DNA of 39,869 nucleotides, from the NCBI RefSeq assembly GCF_900183385.1, contig NZ_FXUT01000020.1, positions 1 to 39,869 on the forward strand, written 5' to 3'. The notes under the pieces are model-generated. The model did no database searches. It was not told the origin of the DNA and was given only the letters and a program-made list of their open reading frames with translations. Origin of the DNA: Listeria costaricensis (GTDB lineage Bacteria; Bacillota; Bacilli; Lactobacillales; Listeriaceae). Below, one piece after another: positions 25,099 to 34,773 of the stretch; position 1 is the first letter of the stretch; every line of letters starts with the position of its first letter. The position numbers and the translations under genes are program-made.

Positions 25099-25946
25099 TG
25101 GATAAAAATAAAAAAGGTTCCCCTTTATGGACGTTGATTAAAAATATACTGACTTATACGATTATCTGCCTTGGTGGAATTATTATGCTGATGCCGTTTA
25201 TCTGGATGGTTTCAACTTCCTTTAAAACGGGCTCAGACAATATGGTGCTGCCGCCGCAGTTTATACCGGATAATCCAACACTTGATAATTTCAAAGAAGT
25301 ATTTGAAATGTTCCCAATGTTCCGTTTTTTAATCAATTCAGTGATTGTTGCGGTTGTAACGACACTCGGTCAAATGCTGTTTTGCTCGATGGCAGCCTAT
25401 GCGTTTGCCAGAATTGAATTTTGGGGCCGGGAAAAACTCTTCCTGCTTTATCTGGCGACGATGATGGTGCCCGCACAGGTGACCATGATTCCGCAATTTA
25501 TCTTGATGAAGCAATTTGGCTGGCTGGATACATATGCTGGCCTGATCGTTCCAGCACTGTTCAGTGTATTTGGAACGTTCCTTCTGCGTCAGGCATTTCT
25601 GGGCATTCCGAAAGAACTCGAAGAAGCCGCATTTATGGATGGCGCAAATCATTTTACTGTTTTCCGCAAAGTCATTTTACCGCTTGCAAAACCTACTTTT
25701 GCAACGCTCGGGATTTTGACATTTATGCAGTCGTGGAATAGCTATCTGTGGCCACTGATTGTCACAAGCAGTCAGGATATGGCAACCTTGCCGCTAGGAC
25801 TTTCACTCTTGCAAGGTCAGCACGGGACGGATTACGGTTTGATGATGGCAGGGGTCCTAATCAGCGTGATCCCGATACTGGCAGTCTATCTTTTCGCTCA
25901 AAAATATTTCATCCAAGGAATGGCAATGAGCGGAATGAAAGAATAA
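25098..25946 (+). CDS. ABC sugar transporter permease (MalG/UgpE type)
   Basis: 282 residues, six membrane helices, EAA loop (E-E-A-A-F-M-D-G-A) near residue 180. Partner of the preceding permease. The start at ATG 25098 overlaps the upstream stop as TAATG; AAGGTGG lies 12 bases before it. An in-frame GTG at 25083 is less likely. Confidence 0.88.
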   Translation: MDKNKKGSPLWTLIKNILTYTIICLGGIIMLMPFIWMVSTSFKTGSDNMVLPPQFIPDNPTLDNFKEVFEMFPMFRFLINSVIVAVVTTLGQMLFCSMAAYAFARIEFWGREKLFLLYLATMMVPAQVTMIPQFILMKQFGWLDTYAGLIVPALFSVFGTFLLRQAFLGIPKELEEAAFMDGANHFTVFRKVILPLAKPTFATLGILTFMQSWNSYLWPLIVTSSQDMATLPLGLSLLQGQHGTDYGLMMAGVLISVIPILAVYLFAQKYFIQGMAMSGMKE

Positions 25947-25967
25947 AAAAACAAGGAGTGTTAAAAA

Positions 25968-27224
25968 TTGAAAAAGGTAATTTTGCTTCTCTCAGTTTGT
26001 TTGTTGTCTATGTTTGGTTTAACAGCTTGTGGTAGTGACAGCGGTAGTAGTGACAAGACAGAAATCACATATTATCAATTTTCTGCCCCTGCAGATGGAA
26101 AAGCACTGGATAAAATGGTTAAACAGTTTGAAAAAGAAAATCCGGACATCAAAGTCAATGTCCAAACAGTTGCTTATGACGATTACTTCACGAAATTGCA
26201 AACGATGATCGCAGGCGGGGAAGCTCCTGATGCTTTCGAGCTAAACTACGAAACATTCGTCCAATATGCGGAAAAAGGGGTTCTGGCTGACCTGGATAAA
26301 TACATCAAAGACGATAAAGACTTTGATCCAAGTACGCTGAACGAGCAAGCTTATAACGCGTTCAATTATGATGGCAAGCAGTACGGCATGGTGGAAAGCT
26401 TCTCAAACGTTGTGACTTTCTACAATAAAGATTTGTTCGACAAAGCGGGCGTTGCATATCCAACTTCCGACTGGACTTGGGCGGACGAACTGGACGCTGC
26501 GAAAAAAATCACAGATGCAGATAATAAGATTTGGGGAGTTAGCCAACCGATCACAATGAATGAGTTCTACAAAGTGGCTGCTCAAAATGGTGGTGCAATC
26601 TTTAATCAAGATATGACTGCTGCAACAATGAATAGCCCTGAAAATGTCGAAGCTTTAACGCATCTTACAGATGAAGTAACCAAATACAAAGTGGCACCAT
26701 CGCCATCTGATCTTTCCGGTCAGCTGCCAGAAGACCTGTTTGCAAACGGTCAAATCGGCATTCTGCACACGGGTATCTGGATGATCGATGAATTCCAAGA
26801 CCTGCCGTTTGATTATGATATTGAAATTGAAGCAGGAAATACACAGAAAGCCACTCACTTCTTTGCAAACGGAATCGGTGTTTCCAAAGATTCCAAACAT
26901 AAAGAAGCCGCATACAAATTTGCCGCCTTTATGAGTGCAGATGAGGATGCTCAAAAAATCCGGATCGATGCGAACTGGGAGCTTCCAGCAACAAACAATC
27001 AAGACATTCTGGCACCGTATTTAGAAATGACACCGCCAGAAAACCGTGAAGCAGTTTTTGAATCTCTTGATTACGCCGTCTTGCCACCAGTTGTACCAGA
27101 TTGGAGCAAAATCAGCGACTACACAGATTCAGAGTTTGAAAAAGTATTGAACGGCAAGGAGACGCCGAAAGAGGCACTCGATAATTGTCAGAACGAAATC
27201 AATAAAGTCATGGGATTTAAATAG
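25968..27224 (+). CDS. Sugar-binding lipoprotein of the ABC transporter
   Basis: 418 residues, MalE-type solute-binding protein. A lipobox L-T-A-C ends the signal peptide near residue 21, so the mature protein is tethered to the outer face of the membrane by a lipidated Cys. A Ser/Gly linker follows, then the two-lobed fold (G-G-E-A-P-D-A-F-E near 82). It starts with TTG behind AAGGAG. It should capture cycloalternan made by the secreted enzymes. The gene is followed directly by a remarkable hairpin (27231-27268) that may raise its expression over its neighbours. Confidence 0.88.
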   Translation: MKKVILLLSVCLLSMFGLTACGSDSGSSDKTEITYYQFSAPADGKALDKMVKQFEKENPDIKVNVQTVAYDDYFTKLQTMIAGGEAPDAFELNYETFVQYAEKGVLADLDKYIKDDKDFDPSTLNEQAYNAFNYDGKQYGMVESFSNVVTFYNKDLFDKAGVAYPTSDWTWADELDAAKKITDADNKIWGVSQPITMNEFYKVAAQNGGAIFNQDMTAATMNSPENVEALTHLTDEVTKYKVAPSPSDLSGQLPEDLFANGQIGILHTGIWMIDEFQDLPFDYDIEIEAGNTQKATHFFANGIGVSKDSKHKEAAYKFAAFMSADEDAQKIRIDANWELPATNNQDILAPYLEMTPPENREAVFESLDYAVLPPVVPDWSKISDYTDSEFEKVLNGKETPKEALDNCQNEINKVMGFK

Positions 27225-27230
27225 TTGAAA

Positions 27231-27268
27231 GAATGGAAGTACTTGGGGGTACCCAAGTACTTCCATTC
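27231..27268 (+). other. Perfect 17-bp intercistronic hairpin
   Basis: GAATGGAAGTACTTGGG (27231-27247) and its exact reverse complement (27252-27268) with a GGTA loop. There is no T run, so it is not a usual terminator. It begins 6 bases after the binding-protein stop and ends 16 bases before the next start. Hairpins in this place are known to shield binding-protein messages from 3' decay, giving more binding protein than permease. Confidence 0.8.
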
Positions 27269-27284
27269 ATATAGGAGGGTAAAC

Positions 27285-30200
27285 GTGTTGGAATTGGTAA
27301 GACTGATGAAAGGCTATTTAGCTTTTTTGCAAGATGATCAGAAAAGTGTCGAACAAGTTTTGCAAGCCGAGGAGCCGCAACTTGAAAGCGACCATCTGCT
27401 GGAAAGTGCGACATGGCTATGGCTGAGTGCTCGCTCCGGCAAGGAATGGGCGCCAAAAATGGAACAGACGGCTGTTTACATTTGCGAAAACTGGCAGCGT
27501 GAGCAGTCTTCGCCGTGGCATACGCAGGAAAAGGACATCTACCTAAGCGTGATTGCCGCTTGTTATGCCGCTCTATTGGAAGTGAAAAACAGTTACCGGG
27601 CGACCAAATGGCAAAAAACGATCACAGAAATTCGCGATTTTGTTTTTGATAACCTGCTGAAAGGCGACACGGTTCTTGCGGGACTTAAAACGCGGAAGGT
27701 GGCAACGGATGAGCTGTTCGCCGTTTTGCCATTCGGGCTTTTTTCACCGGAAGACTTGGTGATGGTCGCGGCCGTTAAGAAAATGGAATTGCAGCTGGCG
27801 ACAGAAGAGGGCGTTCTGGCTTATTCAGGTGCCGCTCAGTCGAGCAAGCTTGCCACGGCGCAAATGGCTCTCTACTTTTTAGAAAAAAGTGAAGAAGAAA
27901 AGGCAATTTTCTATTTGAATCAGGCCAAACAAATGACAACGGATGAGCCACTTGGAGACGTTTTTATTGCACTGAATGAGTTCTATCTTGCGGAATCTGC
28001 TACCAAAGAAGCACATATCAAGCACCTTCCATTTGGCAACAGCAATCGTTATGAAAAACAGCTAACAGAAAGAAATCCGCATGCACCGGAGACGGAATTG
28101 CATTTTTCGGCGGCATGTGAAGTGATAGCTGAGCAAAAAGCGGTCAATGTTCAACTTTTGCTGGTTGAAAAAGACTGGCTGATCACTTGTGAGTCAAAAC
28201 ACAAGCAGAATGTCGAAATTTGGGAAGCCTTGGTGCCGCCGCTGGTTGAGCCGGGCATTTATCATTACTACTTTGAGGCCGAGCTGGCAGATGGTTCGTT
28301 GCTTCGTTCCGACAGCTTTGAAGTCGAACCAATCCAAAAACACTGGTCGGAAAAAATATCGATTGCTGAGCAGGAAGACGGTTTTATCTGCTATGTGGAA
28401 GAAGGCGAGGCTGTTCTGCCAATTCGTTTTTCGGTAGCGGAGGACGATGAAGTAAAAGTAACTTTTGATCCGACAGCGCCTCGACTTTCTGGGAATGAAA
28501 CATGCGGCAAATTTCAAAAGGGCGACCTGACGATTGAAGCGCAAAATAACCCGGTAAGACTGACAATTTCCTTCAAAGGAGACGTTCTGCTCGTTTCACA
28601 TGCCATCTATCCGGCCTTTCAGTGGTACACGGATGCAAGCGGCGCAGTCCAAAAGGTCAGATGCCATCTGGATTCACCGAAGCAGCAGGAATTTTACGGC
28701 TTTGGCGAACGGTACAATGCACTCAGTCAGCGCGGTCAGGTGCTAGACTGTTTTGTTTACAATCAGTATCGCGACCAGGGCACGCGAACCTATATTCCAA
28801 TGCCGTTTTACCATACGAATAGCGGCTACAGTGTCTTTGTGGATACGGCCCGCTATACCAGCTTTGATTTAGGCAATCAGTTGGCTGACAAACATACGAT
28901 TACGATTGAATTAAATAATGAAGCGGCTGATCTCTATTTGTTTATGGGCGATGTGCCGCACGCGCTGCAAAAATATCTGCAGCACACAGGACAACCGGAA
29001 ATGCTGCCAGTATGGGCACTTGGTCCGTGGATGTCGAGCAATAACTGGGATCGCGAAAAAATTGTTCGTGCGGAAGTAGAGCGGACACAGAAACTGCAAA
29101 TCCCGTCGACGGTTGTGGTGCTTGAACAATGGAGCGACGAGGCGACCTACTACATGTGGAACGATGCCGAGTACGCCTTGAAAGATCCGGCTGAGGCCTA
29201 TCGGTATGATGAAATTACTTTCCCGGAATGGGGCAGATGGCCAGACCCACAAGGCATGACAGACTTTATTCATGAAAATGAAATGAAGCTGATTCTCTGG
29301 CAGATTCCAATCCAGAAGTACTTAAATCGCCAGTTCCATCCACTGAAGGATCAGGAAGAGGCCTATATGATCGAGCAGGGCTACGTGGTGAAACATGCAG
29401 ACGGCTCACCTTATCGGATTCCGGAAAACTGGTTTACAGAAAGCCTATTGATGGACTTTTCAAATGAAGCAGGGAAAAAATGGTGGTTCGATAAGCGCCA
29501 GTATTTGATTGACATGGGCATTGATGGTTTCAAAACGGACGGCGGGGAATTCGTTTTCGGTGAAGAGGTCACTTTTGCTGATGGGCGAAAAGGCGACGAG
29601 ATGCGTAACCTGTATCCAAATGAATATATCCGTGCCTACTATGAATTTGCCCAACAAAACGGCGGAATCACCTTTAGTCGAGCAGGCTATACAGGGGCAC
29701 AGACGATTCCCGCGCACTGGGCAGGCGACGAACGTTCCACCTTTGATGCCTTCAAACGCTCGCTGATTGCCGGACTTTCAGCTGGTCTATCTGGCCTGCC
29801 GTTCTGGGGATGGGACTTTGGCGGCTTCAACGGCGATATTCCAACAGCCGAACTGTTTTTACGCTCAGCGGCCATGGCAGCCTTTTGTCCGATCATGCAG
29901 TATCATGCGGAAAGCAAGGCCGAGTTCAATCAGGACCGCTCACCGTGGAACATTGCCGATCGAACGGGCGATGAAAGTGTCATTCCAATCTATCGCTTCT
30001 TTGCGAACGTGCGGATGAACCTATTGCCGTATATTTATGATGAAGCAGCGAAAGCCGTTCAAACTGGCCTGCCGATGATGCGGGCACTCGTTTTGGCATA
30101 TCCAGATGACAGCCGTGTTTCGGATATGTATGACCAGTACCTGTTTGGCGACCATCTGCTCGTGGCACCTGTTATTGAAGAAGGCATGCGCATGCGGGAA

Positions 30201-30572
30201 GTTTATCTGCCAGAAGGAGATTGGTATGATTTCTGGAAGGGAAGTAAATATCATGGCCCGATGTTGCATAAGTGTCCATGTGACCGCGATGAGATCCCTG
30301 TTTTTGCCAAGGCTGGCAGCGCGATTCTTCTAAATTTGAATGAAACAAAAGAGCTTGGCAGCTGGGTGACCAACTCGACAACCGCTTATCAAAAGCCTAT
30401 TGTTCGGATTTACCTAGGGACCGATTTTAAACAAAAAATCACGGATCATTTAGGAAACACATGGAAAATTCAAGTGACGGATCATCGCATTCAGGTTGAG
30501 TCGCCGCTTTCGGACTATGAAGTAGAGGTTATCGGAGCAACAAAAGACGTCCAAATTGTCAAAGGAGTGTAA
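27285..30572 (+). CDS. Cytosolic GH31, probable cycloalternan-degrading enzyme
   Basis: 1095 residues, no signal peptide. Residues 1 to about 255 are all-helical (for example S-A-T-W-L-W-L-S-A-R, L-S-V-I-A-A-C-Y-A-A-L), resembling part of an (alpha/alpha) toroid; beta-sandwich domains and the GH31 barrel (from about 565) follow. The nucleophile is Asp752 (G-F-K-T-D-G-G-E) and the acid/base Asp815 (W-A-G-D-E), the same subtype as the secreted CtsY-like enzyme. Context and relation to Lmo0182, which I recall as the degrading enzyme, point to opening the ring and releasing isomaltose. The start at GTG 27285 follows AGGAGGG; TTG 27288 is possible. Often annotated as alpha-xylosidase. Confidence 0.78.
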   Translation: MLELVRLMKGYLAFLQDDQKSVEQVLQAEEPQLESDHLLESATWLWLSARSGKEWAPKMEQTAVYICENWQREQSSPWHTQEKDIYLSVIAACYAALLEVKNSYRATKWQKTITEIRDFVFDNLLKGDTVLAGLKTRKVATDELFAVLPFGLFSPEDLVMVAAVKKMELQLATEEGVLAYSGAAQSSKLATAQMALYFLEKSEEEKAIFYLNQAKQMTTDEPLGDVFIALNEFYLAESATKEAHIKHLPFGNSNRYEKQLTERNPHAPETELHFSAACEVIAEQKAVNVQLLLVEKDWLITCESKHKQNVEIWEALVPPLVEPGIYHYYFEAELADGSLLRSDSFEVEPIQKHWSEKISIAEQEDGFICYVEEGEAVLPIRFSVAEDDEVKVTFDPTAPRLSGNETCGKFQKGDLTIEAQNNPVRLTISFKGDVLLVSHAIYPAFQWYTDASGAVQKVRCHLDSPKQQEFYGFGERYNALSQRGQVLDCFVYNQYRDQGTRTYIPMPFYHTNSGYSVFVDTARYTSFDLGNQLADKHTITIELNNEAADLYLFMGDVPHALQKYLQHTGQPEMLPVWALGPWMSSNNWDREKIVRAEVERTQKLQIPSTVVVLEQWSDEATYYMWNDAEYALKDPAEAYRYDEITFPEWGRWPDPQGMTDFIHENEMKLILWQIPIQKYLNRQFHPLKDQEEAYMIEQGYVVKHADGSPYRIPENWFTESLLMDFSNEAGKKWWFDKRQYLIDMGIDGFKTDGGEFVFGEEVTFADGRKGDEMRNLYPNEYIRAYYEFAQQNGGITFSRAGYTGAQTIPAHWAGDERSTFDAFKRSLIAGLSAGLSGLPFWGWDFGGFNGDIPTAELFLRSAAMAAFCPIMQYHAESKAEFNQDRSPWNIADRTGDESVIPIYRFFANVRMNLLPYIYDEAAKAVQTGLPMMRALVLAYPDDSRVSDMYDQYLFGDHLLVAPVIEEGMRMREVYLPEGDWYDFWKGSKYHGPMLHKCPCDRDEIPVFAKAGSAILLNLNETKELGSWVTNSTTAYQKPIVRIYLGTDFKQKITDHLGNTWKIQVTDHRIQVESPLSDYEVEVIGATKDVQIVKGV

Positions 30573-30575
30573 CGC

Positions 30576-32876
30576 ATGTTAGATTCAACAAGTTTTGCCA
30601 TTTTACCATCCAATGTGAAAAAACAGGAGACATTTCCCCACAAATTGGGGGCCGTAAAGGAAGTCGCGCTTCGTGATCAAATGCTTGTGGGGCGCACTGA
30701 AAAAGGTCATTTCGCCTGCTATTTCATTGATGAAGAAACGATTCGCATCATGATCGACCCGGCGAAAGAGGTCACACTCACACCTTCGATTGCCGCCGAG
30801 GGAGACCGGCTAGCTGCATGCGATGAGTTTACACAAAATAACACACAAGCCATTCTTACAAAAGGTGAAACAACAGTCGTGCTGACAAAGGATACCGGTG
30901 TCTTTACTGTTTTCAAAAAGGAACAGGAACGCTTTGCAACCTGCGGCTTCGGCTATAACCGGGCAAACAAGCATCAGCTGCAAATCGTATCACGCGCTGA
31001 AACGGCCATTTTGGGACTCGGTGAAAAAACGGGTTTTCTCAATAAAGCGGGTTCCATCATCAGCATGTGGAATACTGATGTATACAGTCCGCATAACAAG
31101 GATACCGTAGAGCTTTATCAATCGATTCCGTTTTTTATTGCGGACGATCCGCAGGCGGGAAAATATGGCGTGTTTTACGACAATAGTTTTCGGACGGAAT
31201 TCGATTATCAAAGTTATCAGGACCGTTACACGATTATGGCGGAGGGCGGAGCTGTCAATCTGTATGTCTTTTTGGGCGATTCGCTGAAGGAAATCGTCGC
31301 GGGCTATACACGGCTGACCGGCAAAACACCGCTGCCGCCAAAATGGTCACTAGGCTATCATCAGTCGAGATACAGCTACACCTCGGAGCAGGAAGTCGAA
31401 CGGATTGCCAAAACGTTCAAGGAAAAAGGCATTCCGCTCGATTGTATATTCATGGATATTCATTACATGGATGATTTCCGTGTATTCACATTCAATCCGG
31501 ATACATTTGCAGGCGGTCCGGCGCTCGTGAAAGCACTCAAGGAGCAAAATATTGACGTCGTGCCGATTGTAGACCCGGGTGTGAAAAAAGACGTCGACTA
31601 TTCGGTCTATCAGGAAGGGATTAAAAATCGCTACTTCTGTGAAAAATTGGAAGGAGACGTCTACTACGGGGAGGTCTGGCCGGGTGAAAGTGCCTTTCCG
31701 GATTTCTTCCAGCCAGAAGTGCAAAACTGGTGGGGCGATTTGCATCAATTTTACACAGATTTGGGCATTCGCGGCATTTGGAACGATATGAATGAGCCGT
31801 CCGTATTCAATGAAAGCAAAACGATGGATCTGGACGTGGTGCACCGCCAGCCAGGTCGGCAGATCACGCATAAAGAGGGGCACAATTTGTATGGCCTCTA
31901 TATGAGCAAGGCAACTTTTGAAGGACTCAAGCGGCTGAATGAAAATGAGCGTCCGTTTTCATTGACACGCGCCGGATATGCCGGTGTGCAGCGCTATTCT
32001 GCTGTCTGGACGGGCGACAATCGCAGCCACTGGGAGCACATGGAAATGTCTCTGCCGATGATCATGAATCTTGGCCTATCCGGTGTAGCCTTTACGGGGG
32101 CCGATGTTGGTGGCTTTTCCTCGGAATGTTCGAAGGAAATGCTGATTCGCTGGACACAGGTGGGCGCCTTTCTGCCGTATTTCCGCAATCACTGCGTGCA
32201 GGACAGCATTTATCAGGAACCATGGGCATTTGGGGCAGAGGCCGAAGCTATTACGAAAAAATTCATCGAGTTGCGCTATCAATTTCTGCCGTATTTATAT
32301 ACACTATTTGCAGAAGCAGCGGAGACCGGCCTGCCAGTCGTGCGGCCACTTTACATGGAATACGAAGAGGAGCGTCATTTTCTGAATGTCAGCGATCAAT
32401 TTATGCTGGGATCAAGTGTGATGGTGGCGCCAATCCTTCGACCGGGCCAAAAAGAACGGCTCGTCTATTTGCCAAAAGGTGAATGGTATCATTTTACAAC
32501 AAAAGAACGATTTGTCGGCACAGGCGAAGCGATCATTGTGAAAGCAGAGCTTGATGACATGCCAATTTTTGTCAAAGCAGGAACCATTTTACCGCTTGGG
32601 ACGAAAGTGATGAACAGCAAGGAAGCGCAGAAGCTTTGTCTGGAAGTTTATTTAGGTACTGATGATAAGACATGCGGCAAAGTGTATCTGGATGACGGGC
32701 ATAGTTATGATTATCAAAAGGGTGCGAGTCTGACGGTTCAGTTTGAGGCCATTCAGCAGGGCACGCAGTTAAACGTGCATTCTTCCGCTCAGGGAGACAA
32801 AAACTGGCTGCCGGATATTGCAGAAATTCATGCCTATGGGGCAAAAATTGATGAGATTATAAGAATGGGTGATTAG
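30576..32876 (+). CDS. Cytosolic GH31 alpha-glucosidase
   Basis: 766 residues, no signal peptide. Classical GH31 signature G-I-W-N-D-M-N-E-P with nucleophile Asp404, and acid/base Asp481 in W-T-G-D-N-R-S. N-terminal beta-sandwich (about 1-240), barrel, then C-terminal beta domains. It starts 3 bases after the upstream stop, so it is translationally coupled. It should remove glucose from panose-like or linear alpha-glucan fragments left by the other enzymes. Similar to Lmo0183 by position. Exact linkage preference cannot be read. Confidence 0.88.
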   Translation: MLDSTSFAILPSNVKKQETFPHKLGAVKEVALRDQMLVGRTEKGHFACYFIDEETIRIMIDPAKEVTLTPSIAAEGDRLAACDEFTQNNTQAILTKGETTVVLTKDTGVFTVFKKEQERFATCGFGYNRANKHQLQIVSRAETAILGLGEKTGFLNKAGSIISMWNTDVYSPHNKDTVELYQSIPFFIADDPQAGKYGVFYDNSFRTEFDYQSYQDRYTIMAEGGAVNLYVFLGDSLKEIVAGYTRLTGKTPLPPKWSLGYHQSRYSYTSEQEVERIAKTFKEKGIPLDCIFMDIHYMDDFRVFTFNPDTFAGGPALVKALKEQNIDVVPIVDPGVKKDVDYSVYQEGIKNRYFCEKLEGDVYYGEVWPGESAFPDFFQPEVQNWWGDLHQFYTDLGIRGIWNDMNEPSVFNESKTMDLDVVHRQPGRQITHKEGHNLYGLYMSKATFEGLKRLNENERPFSLTRAGYAGVQRYSAVWTGDNRSHWEHMEMSLPMIMNLGLSGVAFTGADVGGFSSECSKEMLIRWTQVGAFLPYFRNHCVQDSIYQEPWAFGAEAEAITKKFIELRYQFLPYLYTLFAEAAETGLPVVRPLYMEYEEERHFLNVSDQFMLGSSVMVAPILRPGQKERLVYLPKGEWYHFTTKERFVGTGEAIIVKAELDDMPIFVKAGTILPLGTKVMNSKEAQKLCLEVYLGTDDKTCGKVYLDDGHSYDYQKGASLTVQFEAIQQGTQLNVHSSAQGDKNWLPDIAEIHAYGAKIDEIIRMGD

Positions 32877-32879
32877 TAG

Positions 32880-34535
32880 ATGGAAAGTAAAGATTGGTGG
32901 AAAAAAAGCGTCGTATATCAAATTTATCCAAAAAGTTTCAACGACTCGAATGGCGATGGAATTGGTGACATTCAGGGAATCATTGAAAAGCTCGACTATC
33001 TGAAAAAACTGGGCGTGGATGTCATTTGGCTGTCTCCGGTTTATGATTCTCCGCAAGATGACAACGGTTATGATATTCGCGATTACTATGCGATTTTTGA
33101 ACAATACGGAACGATGTCCGACTTTGACGAGCTGCTGACAGAAATGCACAAACGCGGCTTGAAACTGGTCATGGATCTCGTTGTGAATCATACCTCGGAT
33201 GAGCATGCTTGGTTTGTGGAATCACGTTCATCGAAAGACAATCCTTACCGCGATTATTATTTCTGGCGAGATGCTGCGGAAACGAACAACTGGGGCTCGA
33301 TTTTTGGCGGTCCGGCTTGGGAAAAGGACGAGGAAACGGGGCAATATTACCTGCATCTTTTCTCCAAAAAGCAGCCTGATTTAAACTGGGATAATTCAGC
33401 GGTTCGGGAAGATGTCTACAAAATGATGCGTTTCTGGTTAGATAAAGGAATTGATGGCTTCCGCATGGACGTGATCAACTTTATTTCAAAAAATGCAGCA
33501 TTCCCAGATGGTCCGGTAGCTGAAGGCGACCAGTACGGCGATGCAGGCAGTGATTTCTGCAATGGTCCGCACATTCATGACTATCTGCATGAGATGAATC
33601 AAGCAGTCACGTCTCGCTATGATGTGATGACAGTTGGCGAAATGCCAGGCGCTTCAACCGAAGATGCGGTTAAATATACGGACCCTGATCGTCAGGAAGT
33701 CGACATGATTTTCACTTTTGAGCATATGAATCTGGATTGCCATGGTGACAACAAATGGGACTTGAAGCCACTCTATTTGCCAGATTTAAAGGCGAATTTT
33801 GCAGAATGGCAGTCGGCGCTTGATGAAAAGGGATGGAACAGTCTTTACTGGAATAATCATGATCAGCCGCGAATCGTATCACGTTTTGGCAATGACAGCG
33901 AGGCTTACCGGGTACTCTCTGCCAAGATGCTGGCAACTTGCCTGCATTTCATGAAAGGAACGCCATACATCTATCAGGGTGAAGAAATCGGCATGACCAA
34001 TATTCGCTTTGAGGATTTGAATGATTACCGAGACATCGAGCTACTCAACATGTACCGAGATAATAAGGCGCTAGGATGGAGTCATGAACGGTTGATGGAA
34101 GCCATTTATACGAAGGGCCGCGACAATGCCCGCACACCGTACCAGTGGGATGACAGTGCGAATGCTGGCTTTACATCAGGCGAACCTTGGCTTAGAGTCA
34201 ATCCAAATTATCAGACGCTAAACTGCAAACAGGCCTTGGCGGATCCTGATTCAGTCTTTTATTACTATCAAAAACTGATCGCACTTCGAAAAGAAAAAGA
34301 GATTATGACGACAGGGCGATTTGCGTTACTTTTACCAGATGATGAAACAATTTTTGCCTATGAGCGGGTTACAGCTAATGAAAAATTAGTCGTACTTTGT
34401 AACTTCAGTGATAAAGAGCAGCAGTATCAGCCAGAAATGGTGACAGCTGGCACGTTGCTAATGCACAATTTACCAGCGCCAGAGATTGGCATTCTGCGTC
34501 CATATGAAGCAGTAGTTTACGAGATTCAGCAATAA
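32880..34535 (+). CDS. Oligo-1,6-glucosidase (GH13)
   Basis: 551 residues. GH13 motifs: D-L-V-V-N-H (region I), G-F-R-M-D-V with nucleophile Asp197, acid/base Glu254 in V-G-E-M-P, and N-N-H-D-Q-P-R. The residue after the nucleophile is Val, as in alpha-1,6-specific isomaltases; maltases have Thr or Ala there. It should split isomaltose from the ring into two glucose. It begins 3 bases after the previous stop and is the last gene of the ROK operon. Cytosolic. Confidence 0.92.
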   Translation: MESKDWWKKSVVYQIYPKSFNDSNGDGIGDIQGIIEKLDYLKKLGVDVIWLSPVYDSPQDDNGYDIRDYYAIFEQYGTMSDFDELLTEMHKRGLKLVMDLVVNHTSDEHAWFVESRSSKDNPYRDYYFWRDAAETNNWGSIFGGPAWEKDEETGQYYLHLFSKKQPDLNWDNSAVREDVYKMMRFWLDKGIDGFRMDVINFISKNAAFPDGPVAEGDQYGDAGSDFCNGPHIHDYLHEMNQAVTSRYDVMTVGEMPGASTEDAVKYTDPDRQEVDMIFTFEHMNLDCHGDNKWDLKPLYLPDLKANFAEWQSALDEKGWNSLYWNNHDQPRIVSRFGNDSEAYRVLSAKMLATCLHFMKGTPYIYQGEEIGMTNIRFEDLNDYRDIELLNMYRDNKALGWSHERLMEAIYTKGRDNARTPYQWDDSANAGFTSGEPWLRVNPNYQTLNCKQALADPDSVFYYYQKLIALRKEKEIMTTGRFALLLPDDETIFAYERVTANEKLVVLCNFSDKEQQYQPEMVTAGTLLMHNLPAPEIGILRPYEAVVYEIQQ

Positions 34536-34543
34536 GAAAAGGA

Positions 34544-34585
34544 AGCCAAGATAGTGTGAATGAAGGCTATCTTGGCTCTTTTTTT
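34544..34585 (+). terminator. Terminator of the ROK operon
   Basis: Perfect 11-bp stem AGCCAAGATAG (34544-34554) / CTATCTTGGCT (34567-34577), then C and seven T. Confidence 0.93.
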
Positions 34586-34724
34586 CAGCTAGATAAATTC
34601 AAGTGAGTGAAGGTATATCAAAGGAATTTTTTTAAAAGAGCGGGCAGGTTTTTGCGTGATGTGATTCGTGAGCCATTTGAGCAGGTAAGGGGCACGGTAT
34701 CGGCTTGGAGAAAGCAAGAATCGC

Positions 34725-34753
34725 TTGAAATTACGCTACTTTTCATGTATAAT
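34725..34753 (+). promoter_or_regulatory. Promoter of ssrA
   Basis: TTGAAA (34725-34730), 17-base spacer, TATAAT (34748-34753), 20 bases before the mature tmRNA 5' end. The separate frame 34607-34801 crosses this promoter and is not called. Confidence 0.88.
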
Positions 34754-34773
34754 TATGCGGATGCAACAATTCT

